DNA from: Bacteroidales bacterium
GTDB taxonomy: Bacteria; Bacteroidota; Bacteroidia; Bacteroidales; BM520
Length of the DNA stretch: 14,759 nt
Assembly (NCBI GenBank): GCA_023230285.1
Contig: JALNXP010000029.1
Location: 1 to 14,759 of the forward strand
Direction: 5' to 3'
Shown: one piece after another, positions 7,405-14,759 of the stretch
Layout of the letters: the number at the start of each line of letters is the position of its first letter
How positions within the stretch are numbered: the first letter of the stretch is position 1
The notes under the pieces: model-generated
What the model saw: the letters and a program-made list of their open reading frames with translations, nothing else
The model's database searches: none
What the model was told of the DNA's origin: nothing
Position numbers and translations under genes: made by a program

Positions 7405-8274
7405 TTACTTGCAAATAAGAGTCAGTACTTTTTCTGCAAGTTTGCGAATCGGTTTGAAATAGCTGTCTATGAACTCTCCTGTAGTGCGATTTGCGATAGC
7501 GATGCAAATAGTAAGAGTGTTGTGTCCCAAAGCCTGTCCTAATCCATATAAAGCGGATGTTTCCATCTCCATATTAGTGATTTTATATCGTGAATAGCTA
7601 AAATTTTGTAGTTTGGTAAAAATCTCCGGATATTTTACCGGCAATCCGACATTCCGCCATTGAGGTCCGTAAAATCCCGGTGCAGTAAGCGTAATGCCTC
7701 TATAAAATTCTGTACCACAACGCTTTAATAATTCATCGCTCGCTTTACAAGCATATACAGCCGGTAATAAATGTCCCCAATCTACTGCTTTAGAGAAAGA
7801 ATTGGCAAGCATAGATTCAAATATGGAATCGTCAACATCGTAAAAATTTAATAAACCGTCCATACCTATACTGTATTGCGAGACTATAAAAGTTCCTAAG
7901 GGGATTTCAGGCTGTAATGCGCCACAAGTTCCCATGCGTATGATATTCAGCTTCTTCCTTTCGGGATTAGGCTCCTTGGTTTTTAAATTAAAATTTGCCA
8001 AAATGTTTAATTCGTTGACAACTATGTCAATGTTATCTGTTCCCATGCCTGTTGACATGGCGGTAACTCTCTTATTATTAAAAGTACCTGTATGTGTAAC
8101 TATTTCTCTGTTCTGTTTTATTACGTCTAAAGTATCAAAATTATGAGAAACATGGGCAACTCTGTTGGGGTCTCCAACAAGAATTATGTTGTCACCAAGT
8201 TCTTCGGGGCTAAGGTTTAAATGATAAACGCAATTGCCTTTTGTTACTAATTCCGAATTTTTAATTGCTTCCAT
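7405..8274 (-). CDS. udp: Uridine phosphorylase (nucleoside phosphorylase family 1)
   Basis: This 289-residue cytoplasmic enzyme of the PNP_UDP_1 family (PF01048) cleaves uridine with phosphate to uracil and ribose-1-phosphate. Visible signatures are VYHLNLSPEELGDNIILVGD (residues 16-35, including the phosphate-binding GDP), STGMGTDNIDIVVNEL (74-89), IIRMGTCGALQ (111-121), FYGPQWR (201-207), and NMEMETSALYGLG (234-246), whose Met-Glu pair contacts the ribose. The overall pattern is that of the longer Bacteroidota uridine phosphorylases rather than purine phosphorylases, though substrate preference is inferred. The gene converges on the cyclase-like gene with only 3 bp between stop codons. It would consume the uridine made by cytidine deaminase encoded 1 kb away on the other strand. 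Confidence 0.9.
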   Translation of the reverse strand: MEAIKNSELVTKGNCVYHLNLSPEELGDNIILVGDPNRVAHVSHNFDTLDVIKQNREIVTHTGTFNNKRVTAMSTGMGTDNIDIVVNELNILANFNLKTKEPNPERKKLNIIRMGTCGALQPEIPLGTFIVSQYSIGMDGLLNFYDVDDSIFESMLANSFSKAVDWGHLLPAVYACKASDELLKRCGTEFYRGITLTAPGFYGPQWRNVGLPVKYPEIFTKLQNFSYSRYKITNMEMETSALYGLGQALGHNTLTICIAIANRTTGEFIDSYFKPIRKLAEKVLTLICK

Positions 8275-8290
8275 AAGCTTAGATTTTGTG

Positions 8291-8298
8291 CAAATGTA
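8291..8298 (-). promoter_or_regulatory. udp: Candidate -7 box for uridine phosphorylase
   Basis: Read on the minus strand, 8298 to 8291 is TACATTTG, an exact TAnnTTTG match 16 bp upstream of the udp ATG. The leader would therefore be very short. A convincing -33 element is not seen. Confidence 0.6.
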
Positions 8299-8411
8299 AT
8301 AAGTTAAATTGATAAAGATGACAATGGCTTATCTTTTTTTAAACAAAAAATTATAAATGAAACACGAAGCAGTTGTATTCGGATAATTTCTTACATATCA
8401 AGAAAAAGTAT

Positions 8412-8419
8412 TACCTTTG
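8412..8419 (+). promoter_or_regulatory. Candidate promoter of the ABC exporter gene
   Basis: TACCTTTG at 8412-8419 matches TAnnTTTG exactly. TTTC at 8387-8390, 21 bp upstream, may be a degenerate -33 element. The ATG follows 21 bp downstream. The 166-bp spacer 8275-8440 thus holds two divergent promoters and nothing else that I can recognise. Confidence 0.62.
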
Positions 8420-8440
8420 CACCTGTTTAATAATTAATTG

Positions 8441-10270
8441 ATGAAGCATTTCAAGAAAATACTAAAATATCTGTCTCATTATAAGACAAATATGTTCCTT
8501 GTCTTTTTGTTCACTATTTTAAGTACGTTGTTTTCGCTTGTCTCTTTTGCACTTTTTATACCCGTCTTTGAAATATTGTTTAATACGAGAACCGTACAAA
8601 TAATTTCTCCTGAGGCAATAAATATTCATAATTTTTTTAATTTTCAAACACTCAAAAATAATTTTTACTACTATTCTTATTCTATAATAGAAAATTCCGG
8701 ACCGCAACAAGCTCTGATGTATATAGTTATTGCTATAGTAATATTATTTTTGTTTAAAAATTTGTTTAGGTATTTTGAGTCTTTTTTTATAGCTCCTATA
8801 CGCAACGGTGTTTTACAACTTATGCGTAATGAATTGTATCATAAAATATTGATATTGCCTATTTCTTATTATTCATCACAAAAAAAAGGAGACATAATAA
8901 CAAGGTTGACTTCTGATGTTCAAGAAATTGAAAATTCTATCATGGGTTCGTTAGTATTGGTAATTCGTGAGCCTGTAACTATTTTGTTGTATATAATAAC
9001 TCTTTTGGCATTAAGTCCCAAGATGACTCTTTTTTCTTTTATTCTGCTGCCGGTTAGTGGATACGTCATAGGACGGATTAGTCGAACATTGAAACAAACA
9101 GCCAATAAAGGGCAGGGGAAAATGGGAGAACTTGTTTCTACAATGGAGGAAACTATTGACGGACTTAGGATTATCAAAGGTTTTAATGCCATTGACTATG
9201 CAATGAAAGAGTTTGAAAAAAGCAACAAAGATTATACACGACTGATGGTTTGGCTTTATAGGGTTAGAGATATTGCTTCTCCGCTGAGCGAATTTTTAGG
9301 CGTATGTATAATGGTTATTGCTATTTGGTTTGGTGGTAATTTGGTCTTGTCAGGCTCGTCTTTGTCAGCACCGGTACTGATTGTTTATATAGCCATTTTT
9401 TCACAAATATTACCACCTATCAAATCTGTAACTCAAGCATATTATAATATCAGAAAAGGTACTGCTTCTTTAGATAGAATAGAAGAAGTGTTGCAGGCAG
9501 AAGAAGTTATCGTGGAACAAAATGATGCTGTCAGCAAATCCTCTCTTGAAGAATCTATACGCTTTGAAAACGTTTGCTTCAAATATGAAGAAAAAGAAAT
9601 ACTTAAAGGAATAAATTTTACAGTTAAAAAAGGTCAGAATGTAGCGATAGTTGGACATTCAGGTTCAGGTAAAACATCTATAATAAACTTAATACCAAGA
9701 TTCTACGATTGTTCGTCAGGACAAGTTTTTATTGATAATGTTCCGATACAAAATTTACGAATAGACCAGCTAAGGTCAATGCTTGGCATAGTTACTCAAG
9801 ACACAATTTTATTTAACAACACAGTGGCGGCAAATATAGCTTTCGGTATTGACAACTATAAAATGGAAGATGTTATTTCTGTTGCTAAAATAGCTAATGC
9901 TCACGATTTTATAAGTAAATTGTCTGAAGGGTATAATACAATTATCGGAGATAAAGGGACGAAATTATCCGGAGGCGAAAAACAACGTATAAGTATTGCC
10001 CGCGCTTTACTTAGAAATCCGGACATACTGTTGTTAGATGAAGCTACATCCGCCCTCGATACAGAGTCGGAAAAAGCTGTACAAGAAGCTCTCGAACATC
10101 TTATGAAATCAAGAACTTCCATCGTAATTGCTCATCGATTGTCTACTATCATTAATTCGGATATGATAATTGTTTTAGATAAAGGAGTAATTGTAGAACG
10201 TGGTACACATAAAGAGCTTTATGAAAAAAACGGTATGTATACTAAATTATGTAATATGCAGGCATTGTAA
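8441..10270 (+). CDS. MsbA-type ABC exporter (fused permease and ATPase)
   Basis: This 609-residue half-transporter would work as a homodimer in the inner membrane. The N-terminal ABC_membrane domain (about residues 15-335) has roughly six helices and the SSQKKGDIITRLTSDV coupling segment (145-160). The ATPase domain is complete: Walker A GHSGSGKT (405-412), Q-loop Gln453 in VTQD, signature LSGGEKQR (509-516), Walker B ILLLDEATSALD (529-540), and switch His565 in IAHRLS. All catalytic residues look intact, so it should be active. Length and architecture match MsbA and related lipid or peptide exporters. Lipid A-core flipping is plausible, but substrates cannot be read from sequence. I chose ATG 8441 rather than the adjacent TTG 8438, since ATG is far preferred. 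It appears monocistronic with its own promoter. Confidence 0.9.
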   Translation: MKHFKKILKYLSHYKTNMFLVFLFTILSTLFSLVSFALFIPVFEILFNTRTVQIISPEAINIHNFFNFQTLKNNFYYYSYSIIENSGPQQALMYIVIAIVILFLFKNLFRYFESFFIAPIRNGVLQLMRNELYHKILILPISYYSSQKKGDIITRLTSDVQEIENSIMGSLVLVIREPVTILLYIITLLALSPKMTLFSFILLPVSGYVIGRISRTLKQTANKGQGKMGELVSTMEETIDGLRIIKGFNAIDYAMKEFEKSNKDYTRLMVWLYRVRDIASPLSEFLGVCIMVIAIWFGGNLVLSGSSLSAPVLIVYIAIFSQILPPIKSVTQAYYNIRKGTASLDRIEEVLQAEEVIVEQNDAVSKSSLEESIRFENVCFKYEEKEILKGINFTVKKGQNVAIVGHSGSGKTSIINLIPRFYDCSSGQVFIDNVPIQNLRIDQLRSMLGIVTQDTILFNNTVAANIAFGIDNYKMEDVISVAKIANAHDFISKLSEGYNTIIGDKGTKLSGGEKQRISIARALLRNPDILLLDEATSALDTESEKAVQEALEHLMKSRTSIVIAHRLSTIINSDMIIVLDKGVIVERGTHKELYEKNGMYTKLCNMQAL

Positions 10271-10310
10271 AAAATTTTCTGTCATTAATTTTATAGTTCA
10301 AAAATATTAT

Positions 10311-10318
10311 TACCTTTG
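10311..10318 (+). promoter_or_regulatory. Candidate promoter of the susC/susD-like operon
   Basis: TACCTTTG at 10311-10318 is an exact TAnnTTTG match and identical to the -7 box of the upstream ABC gene. It lies 109 bp before the susC-like ATG, which predicts a leader of about 100 nt. The -33 region is AT-rich without a clear TTTG. Confidence 0.6.
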
Positions 10319-10347
10319 TAAAGCGTGGTGAAATGTGTCATAAAAAC

Positions 10348-10366
10348 AAACCGTTATTGTCGGTTT
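10348..10366 (+). promoter_or_regulatory. Short inverted repeat in the susC-like leader
   Basis: AAACCG (10348-10353) and CGGTTT (10361-10366) form a perfect 6-bp stem around a 7-nt loop, inside the predicted untranslated leader. There is no following T-run, so it is not an obvious intrinsic terminator. It could be a leader hairpin or protein site, or could occur by chance. Confidence 0.35.
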
Positions 10367-10427
10367 TAGTGTAACAAATTGTTATACAACGTATTATTGT
10401 GTATCTATTAATTTAATATATGTTTAT

Positions 10428-13400
10428 ATGAGAAAATCTTTACGCTTATTTTTTTTATTGTTATTTTGTCTTATGGTGAACACTGTAACAGCGCAAGTCA
10501 TATCTTTAAAAGGTACCGTTACATCTGCAGAAGATAATTCTCCACTGCCGGGTGTCACAGTACAGATAAAAGGACAAACTAAAGGGACAATAACAGATTT
10601 TAATGGAAATTATTCTCTGCAAGTAGATGCTGATGCGTCTCTTGTTTTTAGTTATGTCGGCTATGAAGCTATGACGGTGCCAATTCAAGGCAAACTTGTA
10701 TTAGATGTTATTTTAAAACCTGATGCACAGTTGCTTGGAGAAGTGGTAATTACCGCTATGGGCATACAGCGTCAGAAACGTGAACTCGGGTATGCAACCG
10801 ATGAGGTTGGTGGAGACGTACTTGCTCGTTCCGGTGCAGGAAATGTCATTAACGCTCTTAGCGGTCGTTCTGCCGGTGTGCAAATTATAAACCCAACAGG
10901 TGTCGAAGGCGGCTCATCACGTATTACCATCCGTGGTAATAACAGCATTACAGGTAATAACCAACCTCTTATTGTCGTTGATGGTGTGCCTATGTCCAAT
11001 GAAGGCGGTATCACAAGTTTTGAGTCTGCCAGCCGTGACTGGGGTACTGCACTTAATAATATTAATCAGGAAGACATCGAAGACATCAGCATCTTGAAAG
11101 GTCCTACAGCAGCAGCTCTTTATGGCTCCCGCGGCGGTAATGGCGTGCTGCTTATTACAACTAAGAAAGGTAAAAAACAGGAAGGTCTCGGTATAACGGT
11201 GTCTTCAAGTTATAAGATTACAACTCCGTACCTTTATAGAACCGTACAAAATAAATACGGCGGCGGCGGTCCAATATCTTTTAATACTCCAACACTTATC
11301 CAAAACGAAGACGGCGTATATTCTTATCTGCTGTCTTGTCCTTATAATTCTGAAAATGGTCCCGAAGGCGTGTCAACAAATACTACCTTCGGATATTATG
11401 GCAGCTCCGTGTCGTGGGGTCCGGAAATGGACGGCACCGAAATTCTATGGTGGGACGGTGTCATGAGGTCGTATTCACCTCAACCGGATAACCTAAGCAT
11501 GATGTATCATAGTGCTAACTCCTTTATTAACAATATATCTTTCTCTAATGCAGGAGAATTTGGCTCTATACGCGTGTCTTTTACGGATAATCGCTCTGAT
11601 GCTATCATCGATAATTGTAACCTGAAACAAACAACTTTCAACGTTAACAGCACTCTCAATGTGTCTAAAAAAATTAAAGCCGATATAGCTCTAACTTATT
11701 TGGATTATTACAGATTAAACAGCCCTGAAATCGGAGAATCTTATTCAAATTTTAATAAAGGATTACTCTATGGCTGGCCACGAAGCTACAAAGGCTTGGA
11801 TTATTATACTTATGCAAATGAAGACGGCTCTATGTACGACTGGGGCGCATTAAACTACTCTTCAGTATTTCCATATATGTATAGTACTACTTTCTGGTCT
11901 TTCTATAATAATAATACTACTCTCGATAGAAATAAAGTCTTCGGCTCTGCCCGCTTGTTGTATGACGTTACAGATTGGCTCTCGGTAGTAGGTAAAGTAG
12001 GTATAGATTTTGGTCTCGACCAATCTCGCAGCAAAAATAAACCCACAGAATCTGACGGCGTTTCCGGCGGTAGCGTATCTTCCAGATTGTCAAAAAATTA
12101 CACCTTGGATGCAGATTTCCTAGTTACCTTACATCAAGAAAAAATATTTGGCTCTAAACTGAATTTTAGATTGTCGGGCGGCGCAGAAACTCTTTATCGT
12201 AATGATTATAATTTGTATGCCGGCTCCGGCTCAAATTGGATTTATCCATACCTTTATACTATAACTAATTATAGTGAATACATCAACAGCAGTGCTGCAA
12301 CAGAGTCTTTCTACGAAAAAAAGGTTAATTCTGTTTATGGATTTTTATTCTTGGGTTACGACAATTTCTTGTTTTTAGATATAACCGGCAGAAACGACTG
12401 GTCATCTACACTTCCATCTTCTAATAACAGCTATTTTTATCCGTCTGCAACAGTAAGTTTTATTCCTACGGAAGTATTTCACGGCAATTGGGGACCTGTC
12501 AGCTTCTTAAAATTTAGAGGCTCCGTTGCTATGACGGCGAGTGATGATGAACCGTATAAACTTGATTTTACATATAATAACGGCAGCTTCGGCGGTCAGC
12601 CGTCCTCTTCACTGCCTTCCTTAGTCCCGCCATTAGAATTAAAACCTCAACGCCAACGCTCCTACGAAGCAGGTATGAACATAGGGTTTAAAGAAAAATT
12701 CGATGTGGATTTGACTTATTATTATATCTACGCATGGGACCAAATTCTTGATGCTCCGCTTGCCGGCTCTTCAGGTGCAAGCTATGTGCGTACTAATTCC
12801 GGCGTGGTAACTAACAGCGGTATAGAAGCAGTCTTCAATTATAAAATAGTCGAGAAAAAAGATTTCTTCGCTGAAGTTGGTTTGAATTTAGCCCGTAACC
12901 GTAATAAAATTGTAGACCTCGGCGGTTCAAGTATGTTCATCCTTAGCAGTTTGTGGGGCGACAACGGTCCGTCTATCGCCGTCAAAGAAGGTGAATACTA
13001 CGGAACTATTTACGGATGGGATTATGTTTATTCTTATACCGATTCAGACGGTAATACCGTAGGTCCTTTCTATGATGATAGCGGTAATCCTTTACCTATG
13101 GTCAACGATGCCGGCACAGAGTATCTTTATACAGATACAAAAGTCGCTGTCGGTAATTCGGCTCCATGGCTCACCGGAGGTATCAACTTCCTCGTAGGCT
13201 ATAAAGGTTTCACACTTTCAGGCTTGATAGATGCTAAAATCGGCGGACAAATATATTGCGGCTCTTATGTTATATCAATGCAAACAGGACAAAGCCCCGA
13301 AACTTTGTACGAAAGAGACGGCAACGGCTTGCCTTATTATGATGAAGATGGAAACTTTATTGGTAACTACGGCGTTATCCTCGATGGTGTACATACAGAT

Positions 13401-13751
13401 GGTACAACTAATGAGGAAATTGTACACTATTATTATAAATATATGCCTAATATGGGTGGTTGGGGACATTTTCTTACAACACCGGGAATCTTGGAAAATA
13501 CATGGATTAAAATGCGTGAAATAACACTTAATTATACTTTCCCGAAAAAAATCTTAGATAAACAAAAAATAAAAGTATTCCAAGGTTTACAACTCTCTCT
13601 CTCAGGTCGTGATTTATTCTATTTCTATAAAACTTTACCTGATAATATTAATCCGGAAGGAACTATTGGCTCCGGAAATGCTCAAGGTCTTGAATATGCC
13701 TCTTACCCGGGCTGCAGGTCTTTCCAATTCACAATTAAAGCAAGTTTCTAA
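10428..13751 (+). CDS. SusC/RagA-like TonB-linked outer membrane transporter
   Basis: This 1107-residue outer membrane barrel imports an oligomeric nutrient using TonB energy. A signal peptide ends at VTA (residues 20-22). Next come a carboxypeptidase-regulatory-like domain (about 26-98, with GTVTSAEDNSPLPGVTV and YVGYE), a likely TonB-interacting segment EVVITAMG (105-112), and a plug domain (about 115-247). The plug contains INALSGRSAGVQI, ITIRGNNSITGNNQPLIVVD and ILKGPTAAALYGSRGGNGVL, all hallmark SusC/RagA motifs. The remainder is a Tyr/Asn/Ser-rich 22-strand barrel ending in the aromatic F-x-F-T-I-K-A-S-F. The length is typical and the frame is intact. The SusD-like partner starts 18 bp after its stop. 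No sigma/anti-sigma, hybrid two-component or SusR-type regulator, and no glycoside hydrolase, is visible, so the substrate is unknown. Confidence 0.96.
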   Translation: MRKSLRLFFLLLFCLMVNTVTAQVISLKGTVTSAEDNSPLPGVTVQIKGQTKGTITDFNGNYSLQVDADASLVFSYVGYEAMTVPIQGKLVLDVILKPDAQLLGEVVITAMGIQRQKRELGYATDEVGGDVLARSGAGNVINALSGRSAGVQIINPTGVEGGSSRITIRGNNSITGNNQPLIVVDGVPMSNEGGITSFESASRDWGTALNNINQEDIEDISILKGPTAAALYGSRGGNGVLLITTKKGKKQEGLGITVSSSYKITTPYLYRTVQNKYGGGGPISFNTPTLIQNEDGVYSYLLSCPYNSENGPEGVSTNTTFGYYGSSVSWGPEMDGTEILWWDGVMRSYSPQPDNLSMMYHSANSFINNISFSNAGEFGSIRVSFTDNRSDAIIDNCNLKQTTFNVNSTLNVSKKIKADIALTYLDYYRLNSPEIGESYSNFNKGLLYGWPRSYKGLDYYTYANEDGSMYDWGALNYSSVFPYMYSTTFWSFYNNNTTLDRNKVFGSARLLYDVTDWLSVVGKVGIDFGLDQSRSKNKPTESDGVSGGSVSSRLSKNYTLDADFLVTLHQEKIFGSKLNFRLSGGAETLYRNDYNLYAGSGSNWIYPYLYTITNYSEYINSSAATESFYEKKVNSVYGFLFLGYDNFLFLDITGRNDWSSTLPSSNNSYFYPSATVSFIPTEVFHGNWGPVSFLKFRGSVAMTASDDEPYKLDFTYNNGSFGGQPSSSLPSLVPPLELKPQRQRSYEAGMNIGFKEKFDVDLTYYYIYAWDQILDAPLAGSSGASYVRTNSGVVTNSGIEAVFNYKIVEKKDFFAEVGLNLARNRNKIVDLGGSSMFILSSLWGDNGPSIAVKEGEYYGTIYGWDYVYSYTDSDGNTVGPFYDDSGNPLPMVNDAGTEYLYTDTKVAVGNSAPWLTGGINFLVGYKGFTLSGLIDAKIGGQIYCGSYVISMQTGQSPETLYERDGNGLPYYDEDGNFIGNYGVILDGVHTDGTTNEEIVHYYYKYMPNMGGWGHFLTTPGILENTWIKMREITLNYTFPKKILDKQKIKVFQGLQLSLSGRDLFYFYKTLPDNINPEGTIGSGNAQGLEYASYPGCRSFQFTIKASF

Positions 13752-13769
13752 TCCTTAATTATTGATACC

Positions 13770-14759
13770 ATGAAGAAAATATTTTATATATCCTTGTTTG
13801 TGATTGTACTTTCTCAGCTGACTTCATGTACTGCCGGCTTTGAAGAAATGAACGTTAATCCTACTACTCCGGTTGGAACGGAAATCCCTTACCTCTTTAC
13901 AAATGTTATCTCTTCTTTGAGAGTTAATGGCAATGAACAACTTTATGTCTATAACGAAATCTTTTATCCTGAATCGGAACTTGGAGCTCTTATCGCTGAA
14001 GGTTGGTCTAATTATACTATAGGCATTGCTGTGATGTGGTCATCGTACTATTCTTCTTTAGCTAATGTGAGAGATATAGAACAACGTCTTGATGATTATT
14101 GCTCAGAACAAAATGACTCCGAAATATGCGATAATGTTAAAGCTATGTTGCTGATACTCACAGCGTATAAAACTTTTAAGGTTACAGATGTTTTTGGTGA
14201 CATTCCTTTTTCTCAAGCCGGTAAAGTTTGGCTTGAAACAAATAATGAAGAATACAGAAAACCTAAGTTCGATAGTCAGGAGGATATCTATAAATCTTTA
14301 CTTGACAGCTTGGTGTGGGCAAGAGATTTTATGACAGCAAATGCAGCGACTACAACTCTTGGTAACGATTTTTATCCTATTACCTCTGCTGATGTCTTAT
14401 TTTATGGCAGCGCAGATAAATGGGCGAGATTTGCAAACTCTTTAATACTTCGTCATGGATTGAGAATGTATGATGCAGACCCTGATTTTGCTAAGCCTTT
14501 GTTAGTAGAAGCTTATAATAAACCGGTTATAGATGATTATTACCCGGGTTATGGCGGCGTGTGCTTGTGGCCTAATACACTTGGTATTACTTTTGACCAC
14601 CATTGGGCTTTTAGAGAACATAAAAATCTGCGTATGGGTGAAACCGTGTTTAGTCGCCTGTCTACTACCGATTCTACTGATGGTAGCGGTATCTTCGACT
14701 ATAGAACTTATGTCTTTTTCGATACTAATCATCCTATTAAAAGTGATACACTTTGTCCT
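13770..14759 (+). CDS. SusD/RagB-like outer membrane lipoprotein, N-terminal part (cut by window edge)
   Basis: From ATG 13770 the frame is open for exactly 330 codons to the window end. Family members usually run to about 450-600 residues, so the C-terminus is outside. A lipoprotein signal peptide ends in the lipobox LTSC, with Cys20 as the acylated residue. An N-terminal FEEMNVNPTTP is followed by helical repeats. The motif VTDVFGDIPFSQA (138-150) and the segment ADVLFYGSADKWARFANSL (207-225) are characteristic of the SusD-like_2 / SusD families, which form a lid over the SusC barrel and bind the ligand at the cell surface. It lies 18 bp after the susC-like gene and should be co-transcribed. 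The substrate is not predictable from this fragment. Confidence 0.93.
   Translation, partial: MKKIFYISLFVIVLSQLTSCTAGFEEMNVNPTTPVGTEIPYLFTNVISSLRVNGNEQLYVYNEIFYPESELGALIAEGWSNYTIGIAVMWSSYYSSLANVRDIEQRLDDYCSEQNDSEICDNVKAMLLILTAYKTFKVTDVFGDIPFSQAGKVWLETNNEEYRKPKFDSQEDIYKSLLDSLVWARDFMTANAATTTLGNDFYPITSADVLFYGSADKWARFANSLILRHGLRMYDADPDFAKPLLVEAYNKPVIDDYYPGYGGVCLWPNTLGITFDHHWAFREHKNLRMGETVFSRLSTTDSTDGSGIFDYRTYVFFDTNHPIKSDTLCP

Noticed and set aside
6448..8274. Pycsar-type anti-phage system based on the cyclase-like protein
   Set aside because: No adjacent gene encodes a cyclic-nucleotide-binding or transmembrane effector; the neighbours are metabolic enzymes, so only cyclase similarity is claimed.
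8438..8440. TTG immediately before the ABC exporter ATG
   Set aside because: It adds a single residue, and the adjacent ATG is the more probable start.
14502..14732. Minus-strand frame of 76 codons near the window end
   Set aside because: It is antisense to the SusD-like gene, whose plus-strand product has clear family motifs through this region.
1..14759. CRISPR arrays, tRNA/rRNA genes, insertion sequences, prophage or attachment sites
   Set aside because: No regularly spaced repeats, cloverleaf-like segments, transposase or integrase motifs, or terminal inverted repeats were seen on either strand.

Overview
The window is ordinary Bacteroidota chromosome, most likely from the order Bacteroidales. 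The evidence is an AT-rich base composition, the near absence of purine-rich Shine-Dalgarno sites, -7 boxes matching the Bacteroidota consensus TAnnTTTG ahead of three genes, a SusC/SusD outer-membrane pair, and lineage-typical genes (a DUF4271 membrane protein next to a HemD-like protein, then rnpA and yidD). I see no tRNA, rRNA, CRISPR array, insertion sequence, transposase, integrase or attachment site. No gap between genes exceeds about 165 bp.

Layout. (1) Bases 1-389, minus strand: the N-terminal part of phosphate acetyltransferase (pta), cut by the window edge. (2) Bases 498-7401, plus strand: eight tightly packed genes that look like one transcription unit. They are a DUF4271 membrane protein with a probable TTG start, a uroporphyrinogen-III synthase-like protein, rnpA, yidD (overlapping rnpA), a PDZ-containing S41 C-terminal-processing peptidase, an O-antigen ligase/polymerase-like membrane protein, cytidine deaminase (overlapping the ligase), and a soluble protein that resembles a class III nucleotidyl cyclase. 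(3) Bases 7405-8274, minus strand: uridine phosphorylase, ending 3 bp from the cyclase-like gene. (4) Bases 8441-10270, plus strand: an MsbA-type ABC exporter with its own promoter. (5) Bases 10428-14759, plus strand: a SusC-like TonB-dependent transporter with a roughly 100-nt leader, then a SusD-like lipoprotein cut by the window edge.

How the genes work together. Most of the large operon serves core or envelope functions: tRNA maturation (RnpA), membrane protein insertion (YidD), periplasmic proteolysis (S41 peptidase) and glycan transfer (ligase). Cytidine deaminase and uridine phosphorylase catalyse consecutive steps of pyrimidine salvage (cytidine to uridine to uracil plus ribose-1-phosphate), although they lie on opposite strands. 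The SusC/SusD pair imports an unidentified nutrient, probably a glycan or peptide. The least explained gene is the cyclase-like protein at 6448-7401. It keeps the two metal-binding aspartates of class III cyclases but is divergent elsewhere, and no cyclic-nucleotide effector lies beside it. I do not see a clear new defence or mobile system in this window.
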